A DNA stretch of 64,000 nucleotides from Cellulomonas xiejunii (GTDB taxonomy: Bacteria; Actinomycetota; Actinomycetes; Actinomycetales; Cellulomonadaceae), in NCBI RefSeq assembly GCF_024508315.1, contig NZ_CP101987.1, positions 744,001-808,000 on the forward strand, written 5' to 3'. The position numbers and the translations under genes are program-made. Under the pieces are notes generated by a model. It was given only the letters and a program-made list of their open reading frames with translations. It was not told the DNA's origin and ran no database searches. This document shows, piece after piece, positions 51,910-60,181 of this stretch; position 1 is the first letter of the stretch; each line of letters opens with the position of its first letter.

Positions 51910-53460
51910 TCACGACGGTGACGAAGGACCCGTCATGGTAGCCGCGTCCGGTGCCGGTGGCGCGTCGACGGGTCCGGGGTCGGATGTGGGCCCCGCCACG
52001 GGCAGCTCGACGCGCACGGTCGTGCCCCCGCCGGGTGTCGGGTGCACCGCCACGGTCCCGCCGTGGGACGCCACGATCGCGGCCACGATCGCCATGCCGA
52101 GGCCCGAGCCCCCGGAGTCGCGCGTCCGGGACTCGTCGATGCGGTAGAAGCGTTCGAAGACGCGTTCGGCGTGCTCCGGCGGGATGCCCGGCCCGTGGTC
52201 GCGGACCTCGAGGACGACGGTCCGGTCGTCGTCACCCGCGCCCACGGCGATCTCGACGGGCGTCGCGGGCGGCGTGTGCCGGGCCGTGTTGCCGACGAGG
52301 TTGGCAAGCACCTGGCGCAGGCGCGCCTCGTCGCCGACCACGATCCGCGGGGCCGTCGTGCCGTTCAGCGACTCGAGCCGCACGGGCCGCTGCGGGTCCA
52401 GCGCCCGCAGGTCGCTGAGGGCGTCCGCGGCCAGGACCGTGAGGTCGACCGGGCCGACGTTCCCGCGCCGCCCCTCGTCGAGACGTGCGAGCGCGAGCAG
52501 GTCCTCGACGAGCGAGCCCATGCGCGCCGCGGAGTCCTCGATGCGCCGCATCGTGTCGGCGATCTGCTCCTGCGTCGTCGTCGCGCCCATCCGGTACAGC
52601 TCGGCGTACCCGCGGATCGCGGCCAGGGGCGTGCGCAGCTCGTGCGACGCGTCGGCGACGAACCGCCGCATGCGGGCCTCCGACACGGTGCGTGCGCGGA
52701 ACGCCTCCTCGATCTGGGCGAGCATCCCGTTCAGCGCGGCACCCAGGCGACCGACCTCGGTGCCGTCGGGGGCGGCGGGCACGCGCTGGGAGAGGTCGCC
52801 TGCGGCGATCTTCGCGGCGGTCCGCTCGATCTCGCCGAGCGGACGCAGGGACCGGCGCACCGCCCAGCCGCCCGCGAGCACGCCTGCGGCGACGATGAGC
52901 AGGCCGGAGGTCACCAGGCTCCAGGACATGCTGACGACGGCCCCGTGGATGTCCATGAGCGGCAGTCCGACGACGACCGACCCCACGATCCCGTCCGTGT
53001 GGAAGGGGTAGGCGACCACGCGCCACGGCGAGCCGGCGTGCGACGACGGCACGGTGAACGGCTCGCCGCTGATCTTCGAGGCGTCCAGGGCGGTCAGGTC
53101 GGCCACGCGCGGGATGCCGTAGGTCTGCTCCGCGGCAGGGCTCACGACCGAGGCCTTCTCGTCGCTCGTCTGCACGCGCACGTAGTAGTCCGTGGGCCCG
53201 ATGTGCCCCGCCTGGTTCGTGAGGAACCGCAGAGCGTCCCCCGCGACGACCTCCGCCTCGTTCGCGAGCTTCGCGTCCACGGGTGCGAGCAGGCTGCGCT
53301 CCAGCAGGGTCGTGGCAGTGACGCCGGCGACGACGAGGCCCGTGCCGAGCAGGACCGCCGTGATCGTCACCAGCCGTCGCTGCAGCGACATGCCGCGCCA
53401 CACGGACCGCGCCACCGCGACGGGCCGTGCGGTCCGGGTGTCGTCCCCCGGTTCGCTCAC
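51910..53460 (-). CDS. OmpR-type sensor histidine kinase
   Basis: 516 residues. Membrane span 1 about 30-52, extracytoplasmic sensor about 53-175, span 2 about 180-203. HAMP follows (VRRSLRPLGEIERTAAKIAAGDLSQRV in parts), then HisKA with phospho-His in FVADASHELRTPLAAIRGYAELYR (in pieces). The HATPase has NLVGNTARHT, VRDHGPGIPPEHAERVFERFYR and GSGLGMAIV. A complete, probably active kinase. GTG overlaps the stop of the regulator gene by 4 nt, so the pair is coupled. Resembles TcrY/MtrB-type kinases; signal unknown. Confidence 0.93.
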   Translation of the reverse strand: MSEPGDDTRTARPVAVARSVWRGMSLQRRLVTITAVLLGTGLVVAGVTATTLLERSLLAPVDAKLANEAEVVAGDALRFLTNQAGHIGPTDYYVRVQTSDEKASVVSPAAEQTYGIPRVADLTALDASKISGEPFTVPSSHAGSPWRVVAYPFHTDGIVGSVVVGLPLMDIHGAVVSMSWSLVTSGLLIVAAGVLAGGWAVRRSLRPLGEIERTAAKIAAGDLSQRVPAAPDGTEVGRLGAALNGMLAQIEEAFRARTVSEARMRRFVADASHELRTPLAAIRGYAELYRMGATTTQEQIADTMRRIEDSAARMGSLVEDLLALARLDEGRRGNVGPVDLTVLAADALSDLRALDPQRPVRLESLNGTTAPRIVVGDEARLRQVLANLVGNTARHTPPATPVEIAVGAGDDDRTVVLEVRDHGPGIPPEHAERVFERFYRIDESRTRDSGGSGLGMAIVAAIVASHGGTVAVHPTPGGGTTVRVELPVAGPTSDPGPVDAPPAPDAATMTGPSSPS

Positions 53461-54185
53461 GCCGACTCGCGCAGCAGGTAGCCCACGCCGCGCCGGGTGT
53501 GGATCAGCGGCGGCAGCCGGTTCCCGTCGGCGTCGGTGAGCTGGTCGATCTTGCGACGCAGGTAGGAGATGTACGACTCGACGATGTTCGCGTCACCGCC
53601 CCAGTCGTACTGCCACACGTGGTCGAGGATCTGCGACTTCGACAGCACGCGCTGCGGGTTGAGCATGAGGTACCGCAGCAGCTTGAACTCGGTGGGGGAC
53701 AGCTCGATCGGTTGGCCGGCCCGCCGCACCTCGTACGTGTCGTCGTCGAGCTCGAGGTCCGCGTACCGCAGCACGGACGAGCCGACGCCGTCGTCCGGGG
53801 TCGTGCGTCGCAGGATCGCGCGGATGCGCGCCACGACCTCCTCCAGGCTGAACGGCTTGGTCACGTAGTCGTCGCCGCCGACGGTCAGCCCCTGGACCTT
53901 GTCGGCAGTGTCGTCGCGTGCCGTGAGGAAGAGCACCGGCACGTGCTGCCCCTTCTCGCGCAGCCGACGTGTCACGGTGAAGCCGTCCATGTCGGGGAGC
54001 ATGACGTCGAGCACGACGAGGTCCGGCTCCACCTCGCGGGCGAGCCGCAGCGCGGAGACCCCGTCGGCGGCGGCATGCACCTCGAACCCGGCGAAGCGCA
54101 GCGACGTCGCGAGCAGCTCGCGGATGTTCGGCTCGTCGTCCACGACGAGCAGCCGGGCCTCGGGGGAGCTGGACGTGCTGGTCAT
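53457..54185 (-). CDS. OmpR-type response regulator
   Basis: 242 residues. Receiver: LLVVDDEPNIRELL, phospho-Asp in VVLDVMLPDMDGF, Thr in FLTARD, Lys in YVTKPFSLEE. Winged-helix effector: LSPTEFKLLRYLMLNPQRVLSK and VESYISYLRRKID. Partner of the kinase that follows. CTGGGA-type repeats upstream (54187-54268) may be its own binding sites. Confidence 0.94.
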   Translation of the reverse strand: MTSTSSSPEARLLVVDDEPNIRELLATSLRFAGFEVHAAADGVSALRLAREVEPDLVVLDVMLPDMDGFTVTRRLREKGQHVPVLFLTARDDTADKVQGLTVGGDDYVTKPFSLEEVVARIRAILRRTTPDDGVGSSVLRYADLELDDDTYEVRRAGQPIELSPTEFKLLRYLMLNPQRVLSKSQILDHVWQYDWGGDANIVESYISYLRRKIDQLTDADGNRLPPLIHTRRGVGYLLRESA

Positions 54186-54186
54186 G

Positions 54187-54268
54187 CTCCCAGTGTCGCG
54201 CCGGATGCTGGGAACTGCCTGGACGACAGGTGGGGAGAACCGGTCGTCTCCTGGGAAGTCACTGGGAG
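54187..54268. promoter_or_regulatory. CTGGGAA repeat region upstream of the response regulator
   Basis: CTGGGAA at 54208-54214 and 54251-54257, CTGGGAG at 54262-54268, and the inverse CTCCCAG at 54187-54193. OmpR-type regulators bind direct repeats, so these are candidates for autoregulation; also shared with the divergent amidotransferase gene. Confidence 0.4.
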
Positions 54269-54377
54269 CGAGCGCCCCACAGTGCCCCTCGCCGGGCGCA
54301 TCAGGCGAAGTCGGGATCGTTGTGGACATGTGACCTGGAGATTCGGGGAGCCCGCGCAGCCCCGCTACCGTGGATTC

Positions 54378-55154
54378 GTGACCGTTTCCCTCAGCGACCA
54401 CGTCGGCGGCACGGACGCGGCGATGCCCCGCGTGACCGTCATCCAGAACTCACCTGACGCCGGCCTCGACCGCTTCGCCGAGTGGCTGACCGGCGTCGAC
54501 GTGCGCCTCGTGCGCCCCGACCTCGGAGAGACGCTCCCCGGACCGGCCGAGGTCGGCGACGGTCTCGTCGTCCTGGGCGGGCCGATGACCGCGTACGACG
54601 ACGCGACCGCACCGTGGCTGCGCCCCCTGCGCGACCTGCTGGCCGTCGTCAGCGCGACGGACGTCCCCGCCCTCGGCATCTGCCTGGGCGCCCAGCTGCT
54701 CGCGGTCGCACGCGGCGGACGCGTCGAGCTCGCGGCCCCGCCCGGACGTGAGGTCGGCGTGATCGACGTGCGCTGGCGTCCCGAGGCGGCGTCCGACGCG
54801 CTCGTCGGCCCGGTCGTGGAGACCGCCACGGCTGCCCGCACCAGCCCGCAGCCGAGCATGCACGGCGACGCCGTGGTCGACCTCCCGCGGGGCGCGGTGT
54901 GGCTCGCGTCGTCCGTGACGTACCCGTTCCAGGCGTTCCGCATCGGGAGCGCCTGGGGTCTGCAGTTCCACCCCGAGGCGGGCGTCGAGACCATGCGCGC
55001 CTGGGCGGACGGCCACGACGACGTCGACACCGAGGACGTCGTCGCCCAGATGACGGCGTGCGCCGAGGCTGTGGAGGCCTGCGGGCGCGGCCTCGCCGAC
55101 GCCTTCGTGACCCTCATCCGCGACCGCGCCGCCACCCGCCGCGTGAGCGTCTGA
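54378..55154 (+). CDS. class I glutamine amidotransferase-like protein
   Basis: 258 residues. GATase-1 fold with catalytic Cys in ALGICLGAQLLA and the His-Glu of LQFHPEAGVE; LVVLGGPMTAYDD forms the oxyanion side. Stand-alone members of this type (GuaA-like N-domain) act on unknown partners or hydrolyse gamma-glutamyl compounds. GTG 54378 lies 6 nt after TACCGT (54366-54371), a leaderless start. Followed by a strong hairpin. Confidence 0.88.
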   Translation: MTVSLSDHVGGTDAAMPRVTVIQNSPDAGLDRFAEWLTGVDVRLVRPDLGETLPGPAEVGDGLVVLGGPMTAYDDATAPWLRPLRDLLAVVSATDVPALGICLGAQLLAVARGGRVELAAPPGREVGVIDVRWRPEAASDALVGPVVETATAARTSPQPSMHGDAVVDLPRGAVWLASSVTYPFQAFRIGSAWGLQFHPEAGVETMRAWADGHDDVDTEDVVAQMTACAEAVEACGRGLADAFVTLIRDRAATRRVSV

Positions 55155-55203
55155 CGACGGCAACCCGTCCGGGGCCGCGAAGACCGCCTGCCACCGACCA
55201 CGA

Positions 55204-55233
55204 CGGCCCGGTCCCGAGCACGGGACCGGGCCG
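55204..55233. terminator. bidirectional terminator
   Basis: Perfect 13-nt arms (55204-55216, 55221-55233) with loop AGCA between the amidotransferase and pspA genes. Confidence 0.8.
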
Positions 55234-55244
55234 CTGTGGGTCGG

Positions 55245-56024
55245 TCACGCGTCCGACGTGCCGGTGCCGATCTGCGGCGTCACGGTGGTCGCCTCGACCT
55301 CGCGCGGTGCGACGCCCTGCTTGAGGGCGGCGAGGCGGGCCTCGATCTCGATCTCGGCGCCCGCCGACTCGAGCTCGGCGAACTGCGCGTCGAGCGACGA
55401 CGCCGCGAGCTCGGCCTGCCCGGCCGCGTACGCCTCCTCCCGACGCACCTTCTCCTCGAAGCGCGCGATCTCGCTCGTCGGGTCGAGCACGTTGATCGAG
55501 CCGATCGCCTCCTGCACCTGCCGCTGCGCCTGCGCGGACTTCTGCCGGGCGACGAGCGTGTCCCGCCGGGACTTGAGCTGGCCCAGCTTGTCCTTCATCT
55601 GCGCCAGGCCGGACTTGAGCCTGTCGACCGTCTCGCGCTGCGACGCGATCACCGGCTCCGCGTCGCGGACCTCCTGCTCGGCGGCCAGCTGCTTGCCGAT
55701 CGCGATCTTCGCCAGGTTGTCGAACTTGTCGGCGTTCGCCGTGTCACCTGCGGTGCGGAACTGGTCGGCACGCGAGGAGGCCGCGACGGCCTTCTGCCCC
55801 CAGTCGCGCGCCGCGGCGACGTCCTCGTTGTAGTCCTGCTCGGCGAGGCGCAGGTTGCCGATCGACTGCGCGATCGCCTTCTCGGCGTCGGCGATGGAGC
55901 TCGTGAAGTCCCGTACGAGCTGGTCGAGCATCTTCTGCGGGTCCTCGGCCTGGTCGATGAGCGCGTTGATGTTCGCGCGCGTGAGCTGCGCGATCCTTCC
56001 GAAGATCGACTGCTTCTCGGTCAT
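55245..56024 (-). CDS. pspA: PspA/IM30 (ESCRT-III-like) membrane-stress protein
   Basis: 259 residues, almost entirely helical coiled coil: FGRIAQLTRANINALIDQAEDPQKML (in parts) is the N-terminal PspA signature, then ARDWGQKAVAASSRAD and LGQLKSRRDTLVARQKSAQ. PspA coats damaged inner membrane in response to stress. GGGAGG ribosome site. Located 88 nt downstream of the TPM-domain gene, same strand; this pairing is common in actinobacteria, so they may act together. Confidence 0.93.
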   Translation of the reverse strand: MTEKQSIFGRIAQLTRANINALIDQAEDPQKMLDQLVRDFTSSIADAEKAIAQSIGNLRLAEQDYNEDVAAARDWGQKAVAASSRADQFRTAGDTANADKFDNLAKIAIGKQLAAEQEVRDAEPVIASQRETVDRLKSGLAQMKDKLGQLKSRRDTLVARQKSAQAQRQVQEAIGSINVLDPTSEIARFEEKVRREEAYAAGQAELAASSLDAQFAELESAGAEIEIEARLAALKQGVAPREVEATTVTPQIGTGTSDA

Positions 56025-56112
56025 CGTGTCGTGCCTCCCTGTGGTGCCGACCCGGACCGTCCGCCCGGTGTCACGTGCTGTGCGCGTCGTCGTCGGCGCG
56101 CACGTGAGGTCG

Positions 56113-58215
56113 TCAGAACCTGCCGCCGCGTCCGCCTCCGCCGAACCCGCCGCCGCGTCCGCCGCCACCGAACCCGCCGCCGCGCCTGCCGCCGCCGAAC
56201 CCACCGCCGCGTCCGCCGCCGCCGAACCCGCCGCCGCCGAACCCGCCGCCACCGAACCCGCCGCCGCCCCAGCCGCCTCCGCCACCGCCCCACCCGCCGC
56301 CGCCGCGTCCGCCGCCGCGCAGGATCGAGTCGATGAGGATGCCGCCCAGGACCATCCCGCCGAGGTTCGTGCCGCCGCCCTGCCCGCCGTGACGGTCGTC
56401 GTCGTACCGCTGGGCGTTCTCCACGTCGATCTGCGCGAGCCGCTGCGCCTCGGCGACGAGCTGCTCCCCGCGCTGCGCCGTGGCGAGCGCCGCCTGTGGG
56501 TCGCTCCCGCGCTGGTCGAGGGCGCGCAGCCGCAGCCGGTCCGCCTCGGCCAGCCGGGTCCGGGCCTCGGGCCCGACGGCACCGCGACGGGTACTGACGT
56601 AGTCGGTGGTCGCCCGCACCGCCGACTCGAGGCGCCCGAGCGTGTCGTCGAGCAGCGACAGGGCGCGTCGACCGCGGTCCTCGGCGTCCCGGCGCGGGGC
56701 GAGCGCGGCGTCGATGGCGGCCTCCGCGGCCGTCAGCCGGCGGAGTGCCGCGAGCGGGTCGCCCGTGCCGTTGCGGGCGGCGGTCGCGGCCTCGACGGCG
56801 GCGCGCGCCTCCTGGGCGTGCGGCGCCACCTGGGGGTCGCCGGGCGCGAGCCGGGCGGCGTCGGCCAGGTCGGACGTGATGGACGTGATCCCGGCGTCGA
56901 GGCGCGCGCCGGCGGCCGCCAGCTCGCTGTCCGCCGAGTCGACCGCGTCGAGCATGGTCGTCACCTGCGCGAGCGCCTCCTCCGCGGCGCGCGCGAAACC
57001 GACGGCCCCGCCCTTGTCACCGGCGGCCGAGCGCTCGCGGCCCTGCGCCAGCGCGGAGTCGACGTCGTCGAGCAGCCGGGCGGCCTGGTCGGGGTTGCCG
57101 GCGACCGACCCGAGGGTGTCGGGGGAGTACCGCGCCGCGAGCGCGGAGACGGCGGCGCGTGCGGGCTCGACGCGGGCCCGCAGCCGCTGCACCTCGCGCT
57201 GGTGCGCCTCGAGCGCGTCGTCGACGCGCGCCTCGATCGCGCGCAGCCGGTCGAACCCCGCCTTCTGCTCGTCGAGAGCGTCCTCGACCTGTCCGCACAG
57301 CCGCAGGATCTGCGCCGCCGTGGCGCGCACCTGCTCCTCGGTGTCGGGGACGTCGTCGTCGAGGGTCTGCCGCAGCCGGAACGCCTCGGTGAGCGTCTGC
57401 TTGCCCTGCGTCAGCACCGTCTCGAACTCGCGCGTGGGCTCGGCGCCGAACTGCGCCTGCGCGAAGCCCAGCTCCTCCTCCGAGGAGCGCATGGCGTCGT
57501 CGAGCGCCACCAGCGCGGACGCCGAGCGACGGTCCAGCTCGGCCGTCGGCAGGGACGCGAACTCGTCGGCGGCGCCCGCCACGCGTGTCGCGCCCGCCGT
57601 GTCGCGCAGGACGCCCGCGGGCTGCGGAGCCCGCCGCCGCCGCAGGAACGCGAACAGCAGCACCGCGGCGATGACGGCCAGCCCGAGCAGGAGCACGGCC
57701 GCGAACCCGCCGCCGGACGACGTCCCGCCCGGAGAGCGCCCGTCGGCCGCCGCGATGATCCCGTCCGCGGCGGCGACGGCCGCGCCGTCCCAGTCGCCGT
57801 CCGACAGGTCCGCCTGCACGTCGTCCGCGACCCGGTCGAGCTGCGCAGGCGTGATCGTGCCGAGCGACGTCGGCGCCAGCGTGTACTGCTCGTCGTCGAC
57901 GGCGACGGCCAGCACGGCGTCCGACTGCCCGAGCCCGGACGCGTCAGCGGTGCGCTGCACCCACGTCTCGGCACCCAGGCCGTCGAACGAGTCGACGTAG
58001 ACGACGGTCAGCCGGTACGGGGTGTCCCGCCCGACGCGGTCGACGGCGGCCTGCACCGCCGACGGGTCCTGCAGCACCCCTGCGCGGTCGACGACCGTCC
58101 GGCCATCGAGGTCGAACGGCGCCTCGGCAGCGGCGCCCGCGGCACCGGCGGCGACGAGCACCGCTCCGGCGGCAAGGGCGCAGAACGGGCGGAGGACGCG
58201 ACGGGCCAGGGGCAC
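56113..58215 (-). CDS. TPM-domain membrane protein with Gly-rich tail
   Basis: 700 residues. Signal peptide (RPFCALAAGAVLVAAGAAGAAA), then an extracytoplasmic TPM domain (about 30-165; PFDLDGRTVVDRAGVLQDPS, LTVVYVDSFDGL). One membrane span follows (about 175-200; FAAVLLLGLAVIAAVLLFAF), then a long cytoplasmic helical region (about 205-600). The tail of about 60 residues is built of GGGGFG/GGRGG units. GTG 58215 has AAAGGA 7 nt upstream. TPM proteins are tied to membrane-protein quality control; next to pspA, a membrane-stress role is likely. Confidence 0.88.
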   Translation of the reverse strand: MPLARRVLRPFCALAAGAVLVAAGAAGAAAEAPFDLDGRTVVDRAGVLQDPSAVQAAVDRVGRDTPYRLTVVYVDSFDGLGAETWVQRTADASGLGQSDAVLAVAVDDEQYTLAPTSLGTITPAQLDRVADDVQADLSDGDWDGAAVAAADGIIAAADGRSPGGTSSGGGFAAVLLLGLAVIAAVLLFAFLRRRRAPQPAGVLRDTAGATRVAGAADEFASLPTAELDRRSASALVALDDAMRSSEEELGFAQAQFGAEPTREFETVLTQGKQTLTEAFRLRQTLDDDVPDTEEQVRATAAQILRLCGQVEDALDEQKAGFDRLRAIEARVDDALEAHQREVQRLRARVEPARAAVSALAARYSPDTLGSVAGNPDQAARLLDDVDSALAQGRERSAAGDKGGAVGFARAAEEALAQVTTMLDAVDSADSELAAAGARLDAGITSITSDLADAARLAPGDPQVAPHAQEARAAVEAATAARNGTGDPLAALRRLTAAEAAIDAALAPRRDAEDRGRRALSLLDDTLGRLESAVRATTDYVSTRRGAVGPEARTRLAEADRLRLRALDQRGSDPQAALATAQRGEQLVAEAQRLAQIDVENAQRYDDDRHGGQGGGTNLGGMVLGGILIDSILRGGGRGGGGWGGGGGGWGGGGFGGGGFGGGGFGGGGRGGGFGGGRRGGGFGGGGRGGGFGGGGRGGRF

Positions 58216-58306
58216 ACGTCGATCCTTTCCCAGGGTGTGACCCGCGGCAACGGGACAGGAGGCGGGAGGGGCCCGGGCGTGGCCGCGGCGGTGCTCCCGT
58301 CGGGCG

Positions 58307-58867
58307 TCAGCCGGCCCGGAACCCCGCCCGGTACAGGTCGCGGAGCACGCCGACCTCTCCACCGTGGTGCATGACCTCGCGGTGCAGGTGCAGCGCGAGG
58401 GCCGCCAGCGGCTGGTCCGCGTACCCGGCGCCTCGCGGGCCCATCGGGTGGGCCAGCGCCTCGTCGTCGAGGGCGGCGAGCCCGTCGCGCCACGTGCGGT
58501 ACGCCGCGTCGAGGACCTCGAGCGCGTCGTCCGCGGTGGCGGGCAGCGACGCCGGACGCAGCCGGGGGTCGAACATGTCGGCGTCCGCGGGGACGTCGTC
58601 GCCGAAGAACGCCCGCGCGCGCGTCCCGAGGGTGTCGACCGCGATGTGCGCCAGACGCCAGGCGATCGTGGTGACGGGCGGCGGGTCCGGCTCCGGGACG
58701 CCCAGCCCGTCCGCCTGCCAGGTGCCGTCCGCGCGCGGGCGGACCGACCAGCACCCCGCGACGGGCTCCCAGAGGTACTCGTCGTCCGTCAGGCCCCGGA
58801 CCCGTGGCCACAGGCTCGCGGCCCAGTAGAAGTCGAGCTGGTCGACCAGCAGCGCGCCCCAGTGCAC
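58307..58867 (-). CDS. DinB-superfamily protein
   Basis: 186 residues. DinB/YfiT-type four-helix fold with metal His: LAHIAVDTLGTRA (first His), and LHLHREVMHHGGEVGVLRDLY near the C-terminus (His-x3-His). Mycothiol-dependent or other metalloenzyme activity is possible; not decidable. GTG 58867 has GAGGGGG upstream, preferred over a GTG 39 nt earlier. Confidence 0.8.
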   Translation of the reverse strand: MHWGALLVDQLDFYWAASLWPRVRGLTDDEYLWEPVAGCWSVRPRADGTWQADGLGVPEPDPPPVTTIAWRLAHIAVDTLGTRARAFFGDDVPADADMFDPRLRPASLPATADDALEVLDAAYRTWRDGLAALDDEALAHPMGPRGAGYADQPLAALALHLHREVMHHGGEVGVLRDLYRAGFRAG

Positions 58868-58960
58868 GGTGGCCCCCTCACGTCGGCGACGTGACCGGTC
58901 TACCACCGGGCACCGACGGACGCAGGCGCGCGGCCCGCCCGCGCGGGTCGGGCAGCCCCG

Positions 58961-58986
58961 ACGCCGACGTCACAGGACGTCGGCGT
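58961..58986. terminator. terminator at the GNAT gene end
   Basis: Perfect 11-nt arms (58961-58971, 58976-58986), loop ACAG, overlapping the stop codon at 58970. Confidence 0.75.
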
Positions 58987-60010
58987 ACCGGTGCCAGGAC
59001 TGCGTCACGTAGGACGTCGTGAAGCCGGACGACAGGTAGAGGTCGGCCGCACCCGTGGGGGAGTCGGCGTCGACCTCGAGGCCGACGTACCGGCGACCAC
59101 GCTCGGCGGCGTCCGTGACGACCGCGTCGAGCAGCGAGCGCGCCACGCCCCTCCCACGGGCCACCCGCCGCACCCCGAGGTACTCGACGTAGCTGCCCAC
59201 GGCGCGGCCGTCGGCGTCGGTCGACGCGCTCGCGATGAGCACGCCGACCGCCTGCGGCTCGTCACCGTCGACGAGCTCGGCGAGCCACCAGTGGTCCCAA
59301 CGGTGACCCGGGTCGGACCGCAGCCGCGCGAGGAACTCCTCGAACGTCTCCTCGTGGTGGTTGAAGTGGTCGGTGAACGCCTGCTCGAGGATGTCGTGCG
59401 CCGCGACCAGGTCCCGCGCCCCCGGCATCCCGCCCTCCTCGCGTTCCAGCCGGCGGATCACGACTCCCGGTCCGGTCGGGCCCAGGCCGTGGCCCTCGTC
59501 GACGACCGGGCGTCGCATCTGCCACCACGTCCGCACGTGCTCGTACCCCGCGGCGGCGAGACGACGCTGGTGGCGGGTGTCGGGCTCGAACGCGCCGCTG
59601 TCGAGCTGCGTGCGGGACAGCTCCCGGGCGCGCGCGTGCGCCACCCCGGCACCCTCTGCCCACGCGAACAGCACGGCCGCGACCTCGTCGCCCGTCGCGT
59701 CGTCCAGCTCGGGGTCGACGACGACGGCCACGAGCACGCGTCCCGCGGCGCGGTCGTGCGCGGTCGCCCACCCGCGGGCGGCACCGGCGGCGTCCCGCAG
59801 CATCACGTGCACGCGGGTCTCGGCGGCGTTCCCCGTCAGCTCCGCGCGGGTCGCGTCGAGACCGGCCGACTCCGCACCCCGCGCGGCGACCTCGTGCCGT
59901 GCGCGCAACGCGTGCAGGTCCGCCACGTCATCAGGTCCGGGGACAGCGGCGTGCCACCCGGCAGGCAGAGCGGTCGAGAGCAGGTCAGGGTTGAGCAGCA
60001 GAGAAGTCAT
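58970..60010 (-). CDS. GNAT-family N-acetyltransferase (tandem-like)
   Basis: 346 residues. The C-terminal half (about 185-340) is a clear GNAT domain: YVEYLGVRRVARGRGVARSLLDAVV in pieces is the acetyl-CoA motif A. The N-terminal half (ADLHALRARHEVAARG, VLVAVVVDPEL, AGYEHVRTWWQMRR) looks like a second, degenerate GNAT domain, as in mycothiol synthase-type proteins, but the motif A there is poor. Substrate unknown. ATG 60010 has GAGGGA upstream. Confidence 0.82.
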   Translation of the reverse strand: MTSLLLNPDLLSTALPAGWHAAVPGPDDVADLHALRARHEVAARGAESAGLDATRAELTGNAAETRVHVMLRDAAGAARGWATAHDRAAGRVLVAVVVDPELDDATGDEVAAVLFAWAEGAGVAHARARELSRTQLDSGAFEPDTRHQRRLAAAGYEHVRTWWQMRRPVVDEGHGLGPTGPGVVIRRLEREEGGMPGARDLVAAHDILEQAFTDHFNHHEETFEEFLARLRSDPGHRWDHWWLAELVDGDEPQAVGVLIASASTDADGRAVGSYVEYLGVRRVARGRGVARSLLDAVVTDAAERGRRYVGLEVDADSPTGAADLYLSSGFTTSYVTQSWHRYADVL

Positions 60011-60085
60011 CGGTCCCTCTTTTCCCGCAGGTGCGACGGTCGGTGCGACCCCGTCTGGGTGCGGGGTGGCGTCCGGGGCGTGCAA

Positions 60086-60142
60086 GTGGTCACATCTGCG
60101 TCGGTCGGAACGTGGAGTGGTCACAGGTGTGACCACTCCACG
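60086..60142. promoter_or_regulatory. GTGGTCACA repeat and 15-bp palindrome
   Basis: GTGGTCACA at 60086-60094 recurs inside a perfect palindrome with 15-nt arms (60111-60125, 60128-60142) and a 2-nt centre. It lies after the helicase gene and before the GNAT gene, so it can be a helicase terminator, a GNAT operator, or both. Confidence 0.6.
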
Positions 60143-60181
60143 GCGTCGTCGGGAGGGTGCGGCTGCGCGCGCCCCCACGGT

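Noticed and set aside
56119..56315. Dense GCCGCC repeats looking like a repeat array
   Set aside because: They encode the Gly-rich tail of the TPM protein; no spacers, so not CRISPR.
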